This document shows positions 45,201 to 56,086 of a DNA stretch of 64,000 nucleotides, in pieces (within the stretch, counting starts at the first letter, position 1; each line of letters opens with the position of its first letter). Below the pieces are notes generated by a model. It did not search any database and was not told the origin of the DNA. It worked only from the letters and a program-made list of their open reading frames with translations. A program made the translations under genes and the position numbers. The stretch covers positions 5,799-69,798 of the forward strand of contig NW_004443552.1 of NCBI RefSeq assembly GCF_000330505.1, written 5' to 3'. This DNA comes from Entamoeba invadens IP1 (taxonomy: Eukaryota > Evosea > Mastigamoebida > Endamoebidae).

Positions 45201-46316
45201 TACAAAGCACAGAACATTAACAACATCACACGCATCAAAAGCATCGTCCCTGTGCTCGATATCATCCCTTCAAAACAACGTCCAAGGAAGTTAACAATAG
45301 TCGGGTCGAATGGGGTTGAGTACAAATTCTGTTTGAAAGGGCATGAAGACTTGAGACAGGACGAGAGAGTGATGCAATTCTTTGGACTTGTTAATGACTT
45401 GTTAGCGTCGAGCCCATACACTTCAACACACCATTTGAATATTCTGTGCTATGAAGTGATTCCATTGAGTACAATGAGTGGGTTGATAGGGTGGGTGCCA
45501 CATTCTGACACATTCCATCAACTCATTAAAGAGTACCGAGAGATGCATGATATCCCCGTTGATTTGGAAAAGAAGGTCATCACGAAAATGGCACCACATT
45601 TTGACGATTTACCATACTTACAGAAGGTTGAAATATTCGATGCGGTACTCAAAGAGTCGCCTGGAATGGATTTGGCAAACATTTTGTGGCTCAAGAGTGT
45701 TTCTTCAGAGGCATGGATGGAACGACGAACGAATTTCACACGAAGTGTTGCACTCATGTCAATGGTTGGGTACATCTTGGGCCTTGGAGATCGCCACCCA
45801 TCAAATCTGATGTTACAGAGATACACTGGGAATGTCGTCCACATCGACTTTGGCGACTGTTTTGAAGTTGCAATTCAACGAGAGAAGTTCCCTGAGCGAA
45901 TACCATTTCGATTGACACGAATGATCGTGAACGCAATGGATGTCAGTGGGATCGAAGGGACATTTAGAATTACATGTGAGGCGGTGATGAAAGTGCTGCG
46001 AATGAATAAAGACAGTTTAATGGCGGTGTTAGAAGCGTTTGTGTATGATCCATTGATTGTCAAAATATTTGGAGGGAAAGACAGTGAAGGGGGAGAGGAA
46101 GCAAACACCACAAATGTTAATAACACTGGAGACGACAGTTCTATTAAAGATAAGGCGGGGAGTGTTGTAAAGAGAGTCCTTGAGAAGTTGACTGGAAAGG
46201 ATTTTGGGAATGAAATTGGATTGAACGTCAGTGAACAAGTCGACAGATTGATCAAAGAAGCAATTTCACACGAGAATTTAAGTCAGTCATACCAGGGGTG
46301 GTGCCCATGGTGGTGA
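39210..46316 (+). CDS. TOR: Target of rapamycin (TOR) kinase
   Basis: Exon 1 is 39210-39644. A 66-nt intron (GTTTGT to AATAG) ends at 39710 and exon 2 runs to 46316, giving about 2346 residues. The order is HEAT repeats, FAT domain, FRB domain (about 1843-1940), kinase and FATC. The FRB shows VLWHESWHEALEEASREFY and, further on, DAWEIYF. Its serine (mTOR Ser2035) and tryptophan (Trp2101) positions are kept, but the mTOR Thr2098 position is Glu, Phe2039 is Tyr and Tyr2105 is Phe. The kinase has GLGDRHPSNLML (Asp about 2172) and HIDFGDCFE. The C-terminus SYQGWCPWW matches TOR FATC almost exactly. TOR couples nutrients to growth, and the 3' end of a Tap42-type gene, its yeast effector, closes this window. 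Confidence 0.95.
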
Positions 46317-46704
46317 GTTATGTACAGAATCCTATTATGTTTTGTAAACAACAAATTGTTATAAATATTTGATCTTATTGGTTCTCAATTTTACTATAAT
46401 GGTATTGTATTTTTACTATTAGTTTGTTCTCTGTAAATTAACAATAGTTATATCGGATAGTTATTCTTTGATGCGACAAAAAAAGAAGAGAAAAAGGTAA
46501 AATACATACCGATATAATTACAAAAGAGTCTTTATGTAAAAAATAATCAAAAGGAAGCCAAAAGAAAAAAAGATAAGTTTACTAATAAATTAACTATAAT
46601 AAATAATATATTATTAATTATAATAATAAATTAATTATAATAATACATTAATTATAATAATACATTAATAAAAAAATAGTAAATAACTCAAAAAGAGAAA
46701 AGAC
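46317..46704. other. Intergenic spacer with a short tandem repeat
   Basis: About 390 AT-rich bases. Around 46626-46670 a 17-base unit (ATTAATTATAATAATAC) is repeated about 2.5 times just upstream of the TAF8 gene. Nothing else recognised. Confidence 0.6.
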
Positions 46705-47436
46705 ATGGCAGAGCAGAGTGAGTTCCCTCGCAGAATTTTGAAAATAGCAGCTGGACAAATTGCGATGAGTGCCGGGTATGTTAACGCGAAGGAATCATCA
46801 CTAGAAGCACTTGTCGATATAATGGAGATGTGTTTGTTCTATACATTGATAATATAATATATTATATAGTATATTAATATATTTACAAAACTCGATTTGA
46901 TACTTATTGTAGATATGTCTTGAGTCATATCCAAACAAAGATAACAGACTTATTGACTTCAAGACATTCAAGAAATTGGGAAACGCACACACGAAATATC
47001 TGAACACAACGGAAGAACACAATCCACATTCATTGATATGCTCTTTGCGATGGAACAACTTGGTGTCGACGTGTTTTCGTTTGGGGAATATGTGACGCGG
47101 GAAGACAAATTGTTCATCGACGGAATTCCGGAATTTCCAGTCGTTAAGCAAAGACCAAATGTGCCTTTATCAGAAGTGGATAAAGAGAGACCTTACATTC
47201 CCGGGTTTTTGCCCGAATTGCCCGACCCAAGAACTTATAAGAGCACTGCCATTTATCAGAAGCGACATGTCGATTACGTTTCTTTGAGGAAAGAAGAACT
47301 TAAAGCAAGACACGAGAACGAAGACGCTCTTATCGGATTGAAAAACAAGATAGTCGGGGACATGAAAGTCAATTATGAAGATGCCGAGACACTCTCGTCG
47401 ACTGTTAAACCGGAAGAAAAGGATGTTAAAAATTGA
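46705..47436 (+). CDS. TAF8: TAF8-like TFIID subunit (histone fold plus TAF8 C-terminal motif)
   Basis: Exon 1 is 46705-46831 and exon 2 is 46964-47436, with a 132-nt intron (GTTTGT to TTCAAG). Splicing there gives EALVDIMEMYIQEIG, exactly the same length as ETLTEMLQSYISEIG in human TAF8. The histone fold continues EHNGRTQSTFIDMLFAMEQLG. The TAF8 motif follows (YIPGFLPELPDPRTYKSTAI, compare PSHFPEFPDPHTYIKTP). The protein has about 199 residues. TAF8 pairs with TAF10 and helps assemble TFIID for RNA polymerase II initiation. A TTGTAG acceptor-like site at 46912 lies inside the intron. Its use would bring a stop after three codons, so acceptor choice could switch the protein off. Confidence 0.88.
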
Positions 47437-47982
47437 ATGGCTATATTTGTTTGTAATACATACCACTATAAAACACTTTGGAGTATTGATTTTGAGTCTT
47501 TTTATCTTTCTTTTGACTTATTATAAGTATTAGTTAAAATATTATAGTATTTTTAATATACTATAAGTATTATATTACTAACATTATAGTATTTATATCA
47601 TTTTTTTGGTCTAATTTGTTAAATGGCTTACATTACTATACGATTACTAGTAATTAAAACTAATAATCCCATAATTGAAAAAATATAATTCATATTATAA
47701 GAAGCTAAAATAAAAAAAGACTATTGGTAATCGAGACGTGTTTGTTTGCTGCTGGACGGTGAACAGTCAAAGACTCGAAAGAAGTTTGATGTTGTAGAGA
47801 TAAAGAGATCTTCCATAAGGATTTCAAAGTAACATCACATACTATTCTTTTATTATTCAACTACTAACAAACGATACTATTTTTTAGTATCAATCAGAGA
47901 AATTAAGACATCAACTGTATACTAACTTAAATCATATTATAATAAACTAAACTAGTTGAAGCATTGCTTAAAAATCAAAATT
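47437..47982. other. Intergenic spacer with one GC-richer patch
   Basis: About 550 bases between convergent TAF8 and Sey1 genes. 47725-47840 is clearly less AT-rich than its surroundings, but no frame or RNA fold convinced me. It could be a decayed gene piece or a small RNA. The rest is plain AT. Confidence 0.5.
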
Positions 47983-50050
47983 CTACTGTGTTTGTGACTC
48001 CACTTGGTTCGTATCTTCCTTGTTCTGCTCGGGAACATCTACAGGCCATACAATATCTATCAACGGCTTACATAGAGCAAACCCTCGAAGGTACTCAAAC
48101 ATCGACGCGACAGACATTGTAAGCATTTTTGTCATGTACGAAGTGACCACTCCGCCAAGCCCAAGCTTGTACGCAGTGAACCCAAACCCACCAATAATCA
48201 AGCACAAAATGAAGAGCAGTGGATTGGTCAAAACAGTAATCATTTCATCGAACCCAAAGAACACGACTAACACGATCAAGTACAGCGAAATTTGGTATTT
48301 CACTTCGCTGTTTCNNNNNNNNNNNNNNNNNNNNNNNNNNNNNNNNNNNNNNNNNNNNNNNNNNNNNNNNNNNNNNNNNNNNNNNNNNNNNNNNNNNNNN
48401 NNNNNNNNNNNNNNCCATGTCTTTGATGTATTCCAAAGTCTCTCTCTTGTTATTTTCGACTTCTTCATCAATTTGAGCGGCAGTCATGTTACAACAGGCA
48501 CTATACCCGTCTCGCAATTTGGCAAACTCGTTCTTGACCCGTTCAGAGATGACATTCCTGATATTGATCCACATGTCCTTCTTGCATGCGTCTAAGTATG
48601 GGATGATCTTTGGTCGTAACATACATTGAATGAAGTCTTTAAAGTGCTCTTTCATCAAGTCAAGTAATTTAGTGACTGCGTCATCGTAAGCAGTGCCAAT
48701 GTCTTTACAGACACTTTCGAACTTCTCTTTGGTTTTCTCAGCAAGGAACGCAGGAACAGCTTTGTCGAATTGGTCTCTCCACTGTCTTTCTATCATTGTT
48801 TTTGTCGTCCCAAGCTTTCGTGCAAACGTTTGGTAACTCACATAGTTGAATTCTTTCTTGTTGTGTAACAAAGCATATCCATTTCTTATATTAGTGAACT
48901 CTTGCTTTGTTCTCTTGTTGATCTCTTGCTCCATCACTTCTGCTTGCCGTTCAAAAAGTGACTCAACGGAGTTCTGCAGTTGCTTCTTCAGAGTCTCTTC
49001 AAACTGTTCAACTATATTAGGCATGTATCTCTCCGTTGCTTGTTTGAAGTTCTTCAGCGAATCATCAATAGCTTCAGTGAACACCTTTTTGAACTCGGGG
49101 ATTATTCTCCCGCTCTTGAGTTGACTTGTTTCGTTCTTCGTACTTTCAGTGAACTCTTTGTATATCTGGGAAGATATCTCGTTGCATCTAAATTTGGACA
49201 ACATCTCTCTTTGACTCGGCAAATCAAGCTCCTTGTTATCTTTGATCGTCTCCCAGATCTGTTCACAAAAACATGATAGGCCATCGGCTGGTATATTCTT
49301 GTTATAGAGTGGAGAAAAGAACGTGTCTTCTGCATTTGAATCAAACCTCAGTCTTAATTCGTGTGCCTCCTTCACAAAGTTGTCATAGAAATGTTCAAAA
49401 TGGGGGAGTGACGTGAACTGGAAATCGAAAAATTGGTTGATTGGCGCACCAACAAATTGTTGAGGAGGAATGACAGTCTCCCAAATCCTCATGATGTCTT
49501 CCATAATATCGCGTTCAATTTGTTCGAAGGGGGTATCTGCTTCTCTATCTCGTATAACAAAGACTATCAATGTTTTTGGAGTCTCTTCCTTCACAAAGAG
49601 TTGCAGATTGAGTTCAAAGACTGTCTTTAAGAGAGACATGTTTGACGCTTGAAACCTTCCTACATCATGTGACCACAAATTAACCATCAGCACACTACAC
49701 ACTGAAAGTGAAAAGAGTGAGGTTTTACGTTCAAAAGAGTAATCGTCTTCTCGGGAAGAACCGTCTGTGCCTTCCAAATCAAACACGACAATTTCAGAGT
49801 TCTTCCCAGAAAGTGCCATCCATACCCCATGTGTTGTTCTAGACCGTCCCAAGGATTCGTTTAATATACGGAACTGTGTATAAAACAAGTGATTCAGCAA
49901 TGTCGACTTTCCACTACTTTGTGCTCCCAAGATACCAACTGCATTGTAAGATGTTCCTCTGTTAATAAACTCCGGCTTTGATTTAATGTAGTTGTTCAGT
50001 GAAGGGCGCTCGCGTGTATCTGTAGAACTATTTGTTACGTGTTTCCTCAT
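47983..50050 (-). CDS. SEY1: Sey1/RHD3-type ER membrane-fusion GTPase, interrupted by an assembly gap
   Basis: The minus-strand frame begins MRKHVTNSSTD at 50050. The GTPase domain has the P-loop GAQSSGKS (residues 42-49), switch II DLEGTDGSSRED, and the RD-type G4 motif VIRDRE. The long helical middle part follows, with 545 residues before the gap. After 100 N (48315-48414) the frame resumes with two hydrophobic segments (SLYLIVLVVFFGF; NPLLFILCLIIGGFG), a hairpin membrane anchor, and a short acidic tail ending at 47983. Sey1/atlastin proteins fuse ER tubules. The visible 655 residues fall short of the usual 750-900, so the gap probably hides more than 33 codons. That both sides stay in one frame through 100 N is chance. 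Confidence 0.9.
48315..48414. other. Assembly gap (100 N) inside Sey1
   Basis: A run of exactly 100 N, the usual placeholder for a gap of unknown size. It removes part of the Sey1 helical domain before the membrane anchor. Confidence 0.98.
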
Positions 50051-50102
50051 TTATTACACACAAAAAAGACCAAAGTTATTTATAATTGTTTACACACAGA
50101 AA

Positions 50103-50375
50103 TTAATAGGTAATAGGTAATAGTGTGTAACTCCTCTTACCATAATAAAATACACTCCAATTCACATGTAAGTCGGCTGTTATTTCGTAGAAAACAAACG
50201 CAAAATTGCCATCACCATCGATGATCTGTAAGCCAGACTCCGGGTTAACCTTATTAATAACTTTAGAAAGGCTTTGGACGCTTTCTACATACTGACTCAT
50301 GACCCGGTCTCTTGGTGTTTTCGCAACGTTGACCTGCTTTGTGACAAAGTGTTTCTTTGGTGACGACTCGTCCAT
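50103..50375 (-). CDS. Small unidentified protein (90 residues)
   Basis: It starts MDESSPKKHFVTK at 50375 after an AT-rich spacer. The sequence has a helix-prone stretch (DRVMSQYVESVQSLSKVI) followed by beta-rich residues (GLQIIDGDGNFAFVFYEI, then VNWSVFYYG), so a small alpha/beta fold is likely. It ends 52 bases from the Sey1 start. I do not recognise the family. A GTTTGT inside the frame could be a splice donor but is not needed. It may continue beyond the stop through an undetected intron. Confidence 0.5.
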   Translation of the reverse strand: MDESSPKKHFVTKQVNVAKTPRDRVMSQYVESVQSLSKVINKVNPESGLQIIDGDGNFAFVFYEITADLHVNWSVFYYGKRSYTLLPITY

Positions 50376-50536
50376 GTGAACTTGAAATTGGATTTTTTAA
50401 TACAAGTTGCTTCCCCTTTTCAATATTGAAAAACATTTTTAATAACATTTTCAAGTTCCAACTTGTTGGGAAGCAAAAGAAAAAAGAAAAACATTTTCAA
50501 TAACAAAAAAAGATGAAGAAGAAGTGAATGATAGTT

Positions 50537-50917
50537 TTACTTGACCCCTCTCAATCGAACACCTAAAGCTCTCTCCATCTTGATAAGGACTTGCTCACTT
50601 GGGATGGCACTGCCACTCTCATACTCAGCAATGAGCTGCTGTCGCTCGCAAATTTTATTTGCAAGTTCTTTTTGTGTCATTTTTTTGGCTTGGCGCGCTT
50701 GCGCGATTGTGACAGACAATTTTCTATTGACCTGTTTGTGGACAAGAGGCGCGTCGGTGCCGTCCACCTTTTCTTCGATTTTTTTCGAATTCACGCCGGA
50801 GTGTGAGTTCATCCCCGCTCCTCCCTTTTTGACTGCTTTCCCAGCAGCTGTTTTCTCTGGTTTCTCTCGCCCAATATAAACGTCTTTCGTGTCAATCCCA
50901 ACGATAAAGTTCGACAT
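50537..50917 (-). CDS. MBF1: Multiprotein bridging factor 1 (MBF1/EDF1)
   Basis: The 126-residue protein has the two-part MBF1 layout. The N-terminal half is basic and Gly/Lys-rich, with the family segment (VHKQVNRKLSVTIAQARQAK). The C-terminal half is a Cro/C1-type helix-turn-helix (MTQKELANKICERQQLIAEYE, then IPSEQVLIKMERALGVRLRG). MBF1 bridges transcription activators to TBP and also binds colliding ribosomes to prevent frameshifting. It is full length and intron-free. Confidence 0.95.
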   Translation of the reverse strand: MSNFIVGIDTKDVYIGREKPEKTAAGKAVKKGGAGMNSHSGVNSKKIEEKVDGTDAPLVHKQVNRKLSVTIAQARQAKKMTQKELANKICERQQLIAEYESGSAIPSEQVLIKMERALGVRLRGVK

Positions 50918-51332
50918 GGATTTTTTAGTCCTTCAGTGTCGTTTTCATGAAGAATGACGTGGTTCTGACTTGTATAGCGTCAATGGTGCATTTAACTAGT
51001 TATTTATTATTTATTTATTATATAAATTAATACATTCAAGAGAAGAGTTATACAATCCACAGAGAAGAATTTGCTGTTTTGAATAAATAAATCACCACGT
51101 GTGATCTCCTCATTGTATTGTGACCATTTTTGTAGTATTGAATTCTATTCTTTTACTCCGTTAACTCCACTTTTTAGTATTTTGTTAGACAAATACAGTA
51201 AAAAGTTATGCTTCAATCTTTTTCATACTTTTTATTATGTAGTTCATCCCAATTTTTGATGAATGACTCATCTTTCTCACGTCGAATTTGAGTCTTTTCA
51301 ATTATAAGAGATGGCAAAATCAATATAAAAAC
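50918..51332. other. Intergenic spacer, no gene seen
   Basis: About 415 AT-rich bases between the MBF1 start and the end of the Trm82-like gene, both on the minus strand. It should hold the MBF1 promoter in its first 100 bases. Confidence 0.55.
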
Positions 51333-52367
51333 TCACTCACTTTTCTTCTCTCTTTTCCCATCATCTTCTTCAATGCCTACAAATCGCTTTGCAGGTTCAA
51401 TGACCTTGCGTTGCTCTTTGAAATTCACTCCGTCATTTTTCAACTCTGCAGAACTTCCTTCTCCACTTATTGGAATACTTTTCTTCGCTTGAACGAGCAC
51501 TAACTCATCCTTGTCGGTGTACACTAAAGTGTCATCTTTATATCGCTGAGCCCCTTTCACCTTCCCAAAGATATCATTCTTCTCGACGTTCTCTAATTTG
51601 CCACTGTTCGCGTTATAAGTGGCTTTTACTAAGTAAAGCGCTTCTCCTTCAATACCGACAAGGCACTGAATGCTCTTATTAACAACAAGAGCATCATAAA
51701 CAATTACAACGTTACTCGGTTCAAACTGCAATCGCCCTATTTCTTCACCATTGTCGACCCAAAAGAAAAGTACTTTACCATCACACCCTCCACACACTAC
51801 AACACCTCTCCCATCAATTTCCTCAGTCTTGGCAGAAGTGACTAACTCAACAAATCCATAACAAAAGCTTTGGATGATGTCCGTTCGTGGGTATCGCGTG
51901 ACGCGGACCTTTTCATCTCTGTCACACGAGACTATTGCGTTCTTTTTCTTCGTGAAAGAAATTTCGTTGATGACACTAAAATGGGTAATCACTATGTTCT
52001 TTGTAGCACACTCTTTGTTCTCTTTCTCCTTTTTCTCGTCTTTTTGCTCCTCCACCTTTGGAATATCCTCCTCTGTAAATTTGAAAACGTCTCCAAACTT
52101 GTCAGACACCAAAAAGACGTTTTCGTCGGCTATAATAGATGTCAACTTTTTCGTCAACATAATTTCGCGTATCTTTCTGAAACCCTCATCAAAGACGTTG
52201 ATCTTTTTATCGTCTCCAACAGTCACATAATGTTTGTTTGCCAATTCTACTACACCACTCACGTTGCCTTCACATACTACATGGCCCACTTTCTCCAGCT
52301 CTGAAGAGTAAATTTGTACAGTGTTCTTGTATATGACAAAGACTTTATCTTTTGATACCCTCAACAT
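51333..52367 (-). CDS. TRM82: Trm82/WDR4-like subunit of tRNA m7G46 methyltransferase
   Basis: The 344-residue WD40 protein carries the most diagnostic Trm82/WDR4 block, IVSCDRDEKVRVTRYP then IIQSFCYGFVELV, at about residues 141-168 (usual form ADRDEKIRVS-YP, then I-SFCLGH-EFV). A second family block, SDKFGDVFKF, precedes it, followed by a Lys/Glu-rich insertion. The C-terminus is a Lys/Glu tail. This non-catalytic subunit holds Trm8/METTL1 on tRNA for guanine-46 methylation in the nucleus. The catalytic partner is not in this window. Confidence 0.85.
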   Translation of the reverse strand: MLRVSKDKVFVIYKNTVQIYSSELEKVGHVVCEGNVSGVVELANKHYVTVGDDKKINVFDEGFRKIREIMLTKKLTSIIADENVFLVSDKFGDVFKFTEEDIPKVEEQKDEKKEKENKECATKNIVITHFSVINEISFTKKKNAIVSCDRDEKVRVTRYPRTDIIQSFCYGFVELVTSAKTEEIDGRGVVVCGGCDGKVLFFWVDNGEEIGRLQFEPSNVVIVYDALVVNKSIQCLVGIEGEALYLVKATYNANSGKLENVEKNDIFGKVKGAQRYKDDTLVYTDKDELVLVQAKKSIPISGEGSSAELKNDGVNFKEQRKVIEPAKRFVGIEEDDGKREKKSE

Positions 52368-52528
52368 GTTCTGTTTTTTAAGTTCGTTGTATTTTGTAAT
52401 TAATTTTGTTAAATTTTTACTATATTGAACGAGAAATTAATTTTAAAACATACAATAATGATCATATTGTATACATTATTGGGAAAACCTCAAAAGTGTG
52501 GAAAAACGGAAACCCTGAAAAATCATTC

Positions 52529-54916
52529 TCAATTCAAAAACGGTGTAACAGAGTCGTAGAACTTGTCTCTCTCAGCCTCACTATTGAATTTGAGTGAATA
52601 GTACTCTCTTTCAGGTGTGACTTGGTCGTATTTCATGAGGGAAATAATGACAATTGTGGATAATTTCTTCTGTATAATAAAAGCACCTTTAACCAATCTC
52701 GAGATGGCAAGTGGTCTTGGAAACTCATCGACTGTCATCGTAAATTTTGCTATTCCATCTTTCTTTTCTTTCACTGCGTTAATTTTAACGGAAGAACTGA
52801 CTAAGTTCCATTTATTTTCAATCACTTGGTTTGTTTCGTTTGTGGTTTTGGACAACTTACAGCAAGCTGCAACTCCTGTAAACAATGTATCTGATGGGAT
52901 TGCGTCCACATTTAAATTTAATTGAACAAGTGTGTAATCTTTTGTGTCCGTTTCGGCCTCTAATTCTTTCGCAGCAGCTCTATCGTCTTCAGCTTCTTGT
53001 GATCCCAATTGATTTTGTTGTCCATCTCCACCAGAAGTTGTGTTTTGAAATGGGTTCGAAGGAGTTGCACCAAACGAGAACCCAGTTTCTTTTGAAGAAA
53101 ATATATTGTTGCCCAAGGTCGTTGTTAAAGGTTGTGAACCACCGATGTTTAATGTGCCGAAATTTAATGTTGGCATTCCAATATTACCAAAACCATTAGT
53201 CTCTGTTTGGATATTCTTATCATTGGTTTCAACTGTTTTTGTTGGAAGAGTAAAAGAACCCAATGGAGATATTGGATCGTTTTTCATTGAAGATTCTGTT
53301 TGTAATGAAGAAGAATTGCTTTTTCCCTTCGTACGAAGTTCATTTTTGACACCAAAAGGCTCCATCCCAAATGGTGCAGGTTCTATTGGCTTAATACCTG
53401 CAGTTGAAAAATCATTCAACATCTCGTTCTGTTTTTCGGCTGGTTTGGGTGGATTTGTGGTGGTTAAATTCCCAAATATATTGCCCAATTTCGTTTCTGT
53501 TGAAGATGTTGCTGGCGTTGTTAAACAACCCCATGACATAAACGGCTCATTTTTATTTGTATCAACGGTTGAAGGTTCTTTTGATGATAGAGGGTTTGAA
53601 AAAATGTTCTTCATTTTGTCTTCGTCATCGTGAAGCGGCTTTGTTGTTGGTGTTTGTTCACTTGCGGGGGCAATGTTGAAAATTGGGAGGTTGAAATTTC
53701 CCAAAGAACCCATGTTATTTGTGGCCGCTTCGTTATTATTAGCTTCTTGCTTGCCCGAAAATTGTTTAAGATCAAAAATTGAGGACTGAGTTGTCACTTC
53801 ATTCTGTTTTTCGGTTGGGGTTGATAAGTTTGTTGTACTTTGATCACCAAACAACGGCATAGTGAAAAGATTGTTGGTGTCAGTTTTATTTTCACTTTGT
53901 GTTGGTTGAGGAGCGGTTGTTGTAGTTAAAGGCATTGAAAAGTTAAAGGTAAGTCCCGGGATATTAAATCCGCCATTTGGTCCCATAACAACTTGTGGTT
54001 TTTCTTCAACGTACTCAATGGATTCGCTACTATGGTCGACAACAAGAGGAGGTCTGTCGTCTTCTGGTATCGGGTCTCTGTGTACTTCAATATCTTCAAG
54101 TGGTTTACTTGGTGTGTGGTCATCTTCATATTTAAGAATTTTCTTTGGTTCCAACTTCATTGTTTTCTCTGGTTGAGTGTCGTCGTCAGGAAGTTTTGTG
54201 TTAGCGTCAAAAGCAAAAGCTGGAGCCATATTTTCGTCTCTTGGCAAGAGGGGGATGGTTTGGGTTTTGTCCTTTATATTATCAGACTCCTTTTCAAATA
54301 TTGACGGTCTAATTCTTTTACCGTCAAGAGCGTTTGTTGCTGTGCTTGAAGACGGCGCTAAGGCGACTTGGCCGAACATGTTGAAAGATTTATCAACAGC
54401 TAACCCTTCTTCTTTTTGGGGAGCGTTATAAATGGTAAGTCTTTTTCCATCAGCTTTGACGTTTACTTCTGGTTTTGAAGTACCAACAGTTTGTGCAACA
54501 GAGATTCTTGGTTTGTTTGCTCCTTTTGTTCTTAAGATGTTATTCTTTGGTTCGTTCAATGGAATTCTTTGTTGTTGTTCATTTGAAAAATTGAAGTTGA
54601 GGTTGTTCTCTTGGATGTCACTCTTCGGCTCTTCGCGGATACCAGAAAGGTTTTCCTCTTGCACAGAGATCTCCTTTTTGTCTTCTTCGAACAATTTCGA
54701 CTGCTCAAGGCGGTCTGATTCTGGGACGGTTTTGGCAACCTCATCGATGCGAGAAGAGGTTTGCATCAGTTCAACTTCTTTTGCTTCGTAATTCTTGTCC
54801 CGAGGTGGGTAGAGCTCGAAAAATTTTGTGGTGTATTTCCCAAAAAAGTCGCTGAACTATTAGCTCGTTCTGGTAACAAATAAATCTGAGAGAATGACAA
54901 ACTTTGGTGATGACAT
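52529..54916 (-). CDS. FG nucleoporin with C-terminal Ran-binding domain (Nup50/Nup2-like)
   Basis: Exon 1 is only 14 nt (54916-54903, MSSP plus two bases). The 51-nt intron runs from GTTTGT to TTCAG at 54852, and exon 2 continues to 52529, giving about 778 residues. The phase fits exactly and extends the frame upstream of an internal ATG at 54766 with GKYTTKFFELYPPRD. The body is Asn/Thr/Ser/Pro-rich and disordered with scattered FG, FGxN and NPF motifs (NIFGNL, GMEPFGVKN, FSFGATPSNPF). The last ~140 residues resemble a RanBP1-type PH fold (ending YYSLKFNSEAERDKFYDSV). Nup50/Nup2 work on the nuclear basket in importin recycling. The FG density is modest. Confidence 0.78.
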
Positions 54917-55073
54917 CTTGTTTGTTTTAAAGTTTCCCCTATCTTTCTTTTTATTTTTTGTTGACTTTATTGATATAATAATGAAATAACTATATTTCAC
55001 ATTTCGGAAATCTTTCAAAACCTATTTCTCTTTTTTATCATTTATATAACATTTTTAATTTGAATTTTTAAAA

Positions 55074-55298
55074 ATGTTTTTATTGGTTGAAAAGAACTCA
55101 CAAATGCCAAATTTCAAGATGTCAGCTGTTGGGTTATCAGTTACGCTTACAAACACAAAAGAAGGCACAACTCAACAACTCGCAAATTACCCCAAAAAGG
55201 AAGAGGTGACATTCAGTGAAACACTTCAATCAATTTTAACTGCCCAAAACGTCGTGAATGATTCCCTTACTGAAATACTTAAAAATGAAAAAAAATAA
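55074..55298 (+). CDS. Small unidentified protein (74 residues)
   Basis: A short frame with ordinary codon use in a very AT-rich region. It starts MFLLVEKNSQ at the first ATG after a T-rich leader. It has a beta-like first half and a helical second half (ETLQSILTAQNVVNDSLTEIL). The arrangement is faintly like the KEOPS subunit GON7, but I would not assert it. No neighbouring gene hints at a role. Confidence 0.45.
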   Translation: MFLLVEKNSQMPNFKMSAVGLSVTLTNTKEGTTQQLANYPKKEEVTFSETLQSILTAQNVVNDSLTEILKNEKK

Positions 55299-56086
55299 AT
55301 TGTTATTAATTTGTTTTACATTTTTTAATTTTATTTTGTTTGTCAATTTTTTTTTATATTAAAATCTATTTCGTAGTTTTTGATAATCTAAAATAATTAA
55401 ACTATATTTTTTATTAAGCATAATAAAACCCTTTTACAAAAAAATGGTAATTTTTTTATTAATAAGTCGAACTATTCAAGATTATAACATTTTTATTATA
55501 TATATTTATTTATAATAACTATATGCTCGAATAACAACTTGATTAATTATTTTTTTAAAACAAAAAAAACGATAATTTAAAAATAATAAATTTTAGTGAA
55601 GAAATTTCTTTTTTTGTTGAGTCAAATTTAGATTTGTGTTTTTGTTGTTAATAACTTATCAAAAAGACATTTTTGTAAGTAAAGTAATAAAATTATTTTT
55701 TGTGGGTTTATTAAACTATAATTTATAATTATTTAAAAATAAAAATTAACTATAATAAAAAAACAAAATTAAGTAAAAAATAATAATAGTATTAATATAG
55801 TTAATATAGTTTTACCCCACCAATTTCCATTAAAAGAGTTTGAAATTCGATAGAAAAAAACGATAACGTTGGTACCACAAATAGAATAACGAGAAAAAAA
55901 TTCCAACTATAACAAAGGCAGTTGAATCTCTAGATTGTAATAAACACAAACTTAATACAAAAGTAACAGTAAGAAACCCATATAAAATTAAGTTTATTTT
56001 AATAAACAAAAATTGGGTGTGTATCTTTTGGTAATACCTCTTTTCTTTTATTGTATTTAATATTTTGAAGGGAACTTATAAAACCA
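55299..56086. other. AT-rich intergenic region, no gene seen
   Basis: Almost 800 bases of A/T runs (notably 55320-55800) between two plus-strand genes. No coding frame, RNA gene or strong inverted repeat recognised. Confidence 0.6.

Noticed and set aside
48020..48595. 191-codon plus-strand frame across the Sey1 gap
   Set aside because: Kept open only because N was read as X. Antisense to Sey1.
50170..50192. GTTTGT...CAG as a 23-nt intron in the small gene at 50103-50375
   Set aside because: Removing it shifts frame to a quick stop, whereas the unspliced frame stays open with plausible residues. The hexamer probably occurs by chance.
55320..55800. Possible origin or centromere-like AT region
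   Set aside because: High A/T alone is typical of spacers in this genome. No repeat or distinctive structure.
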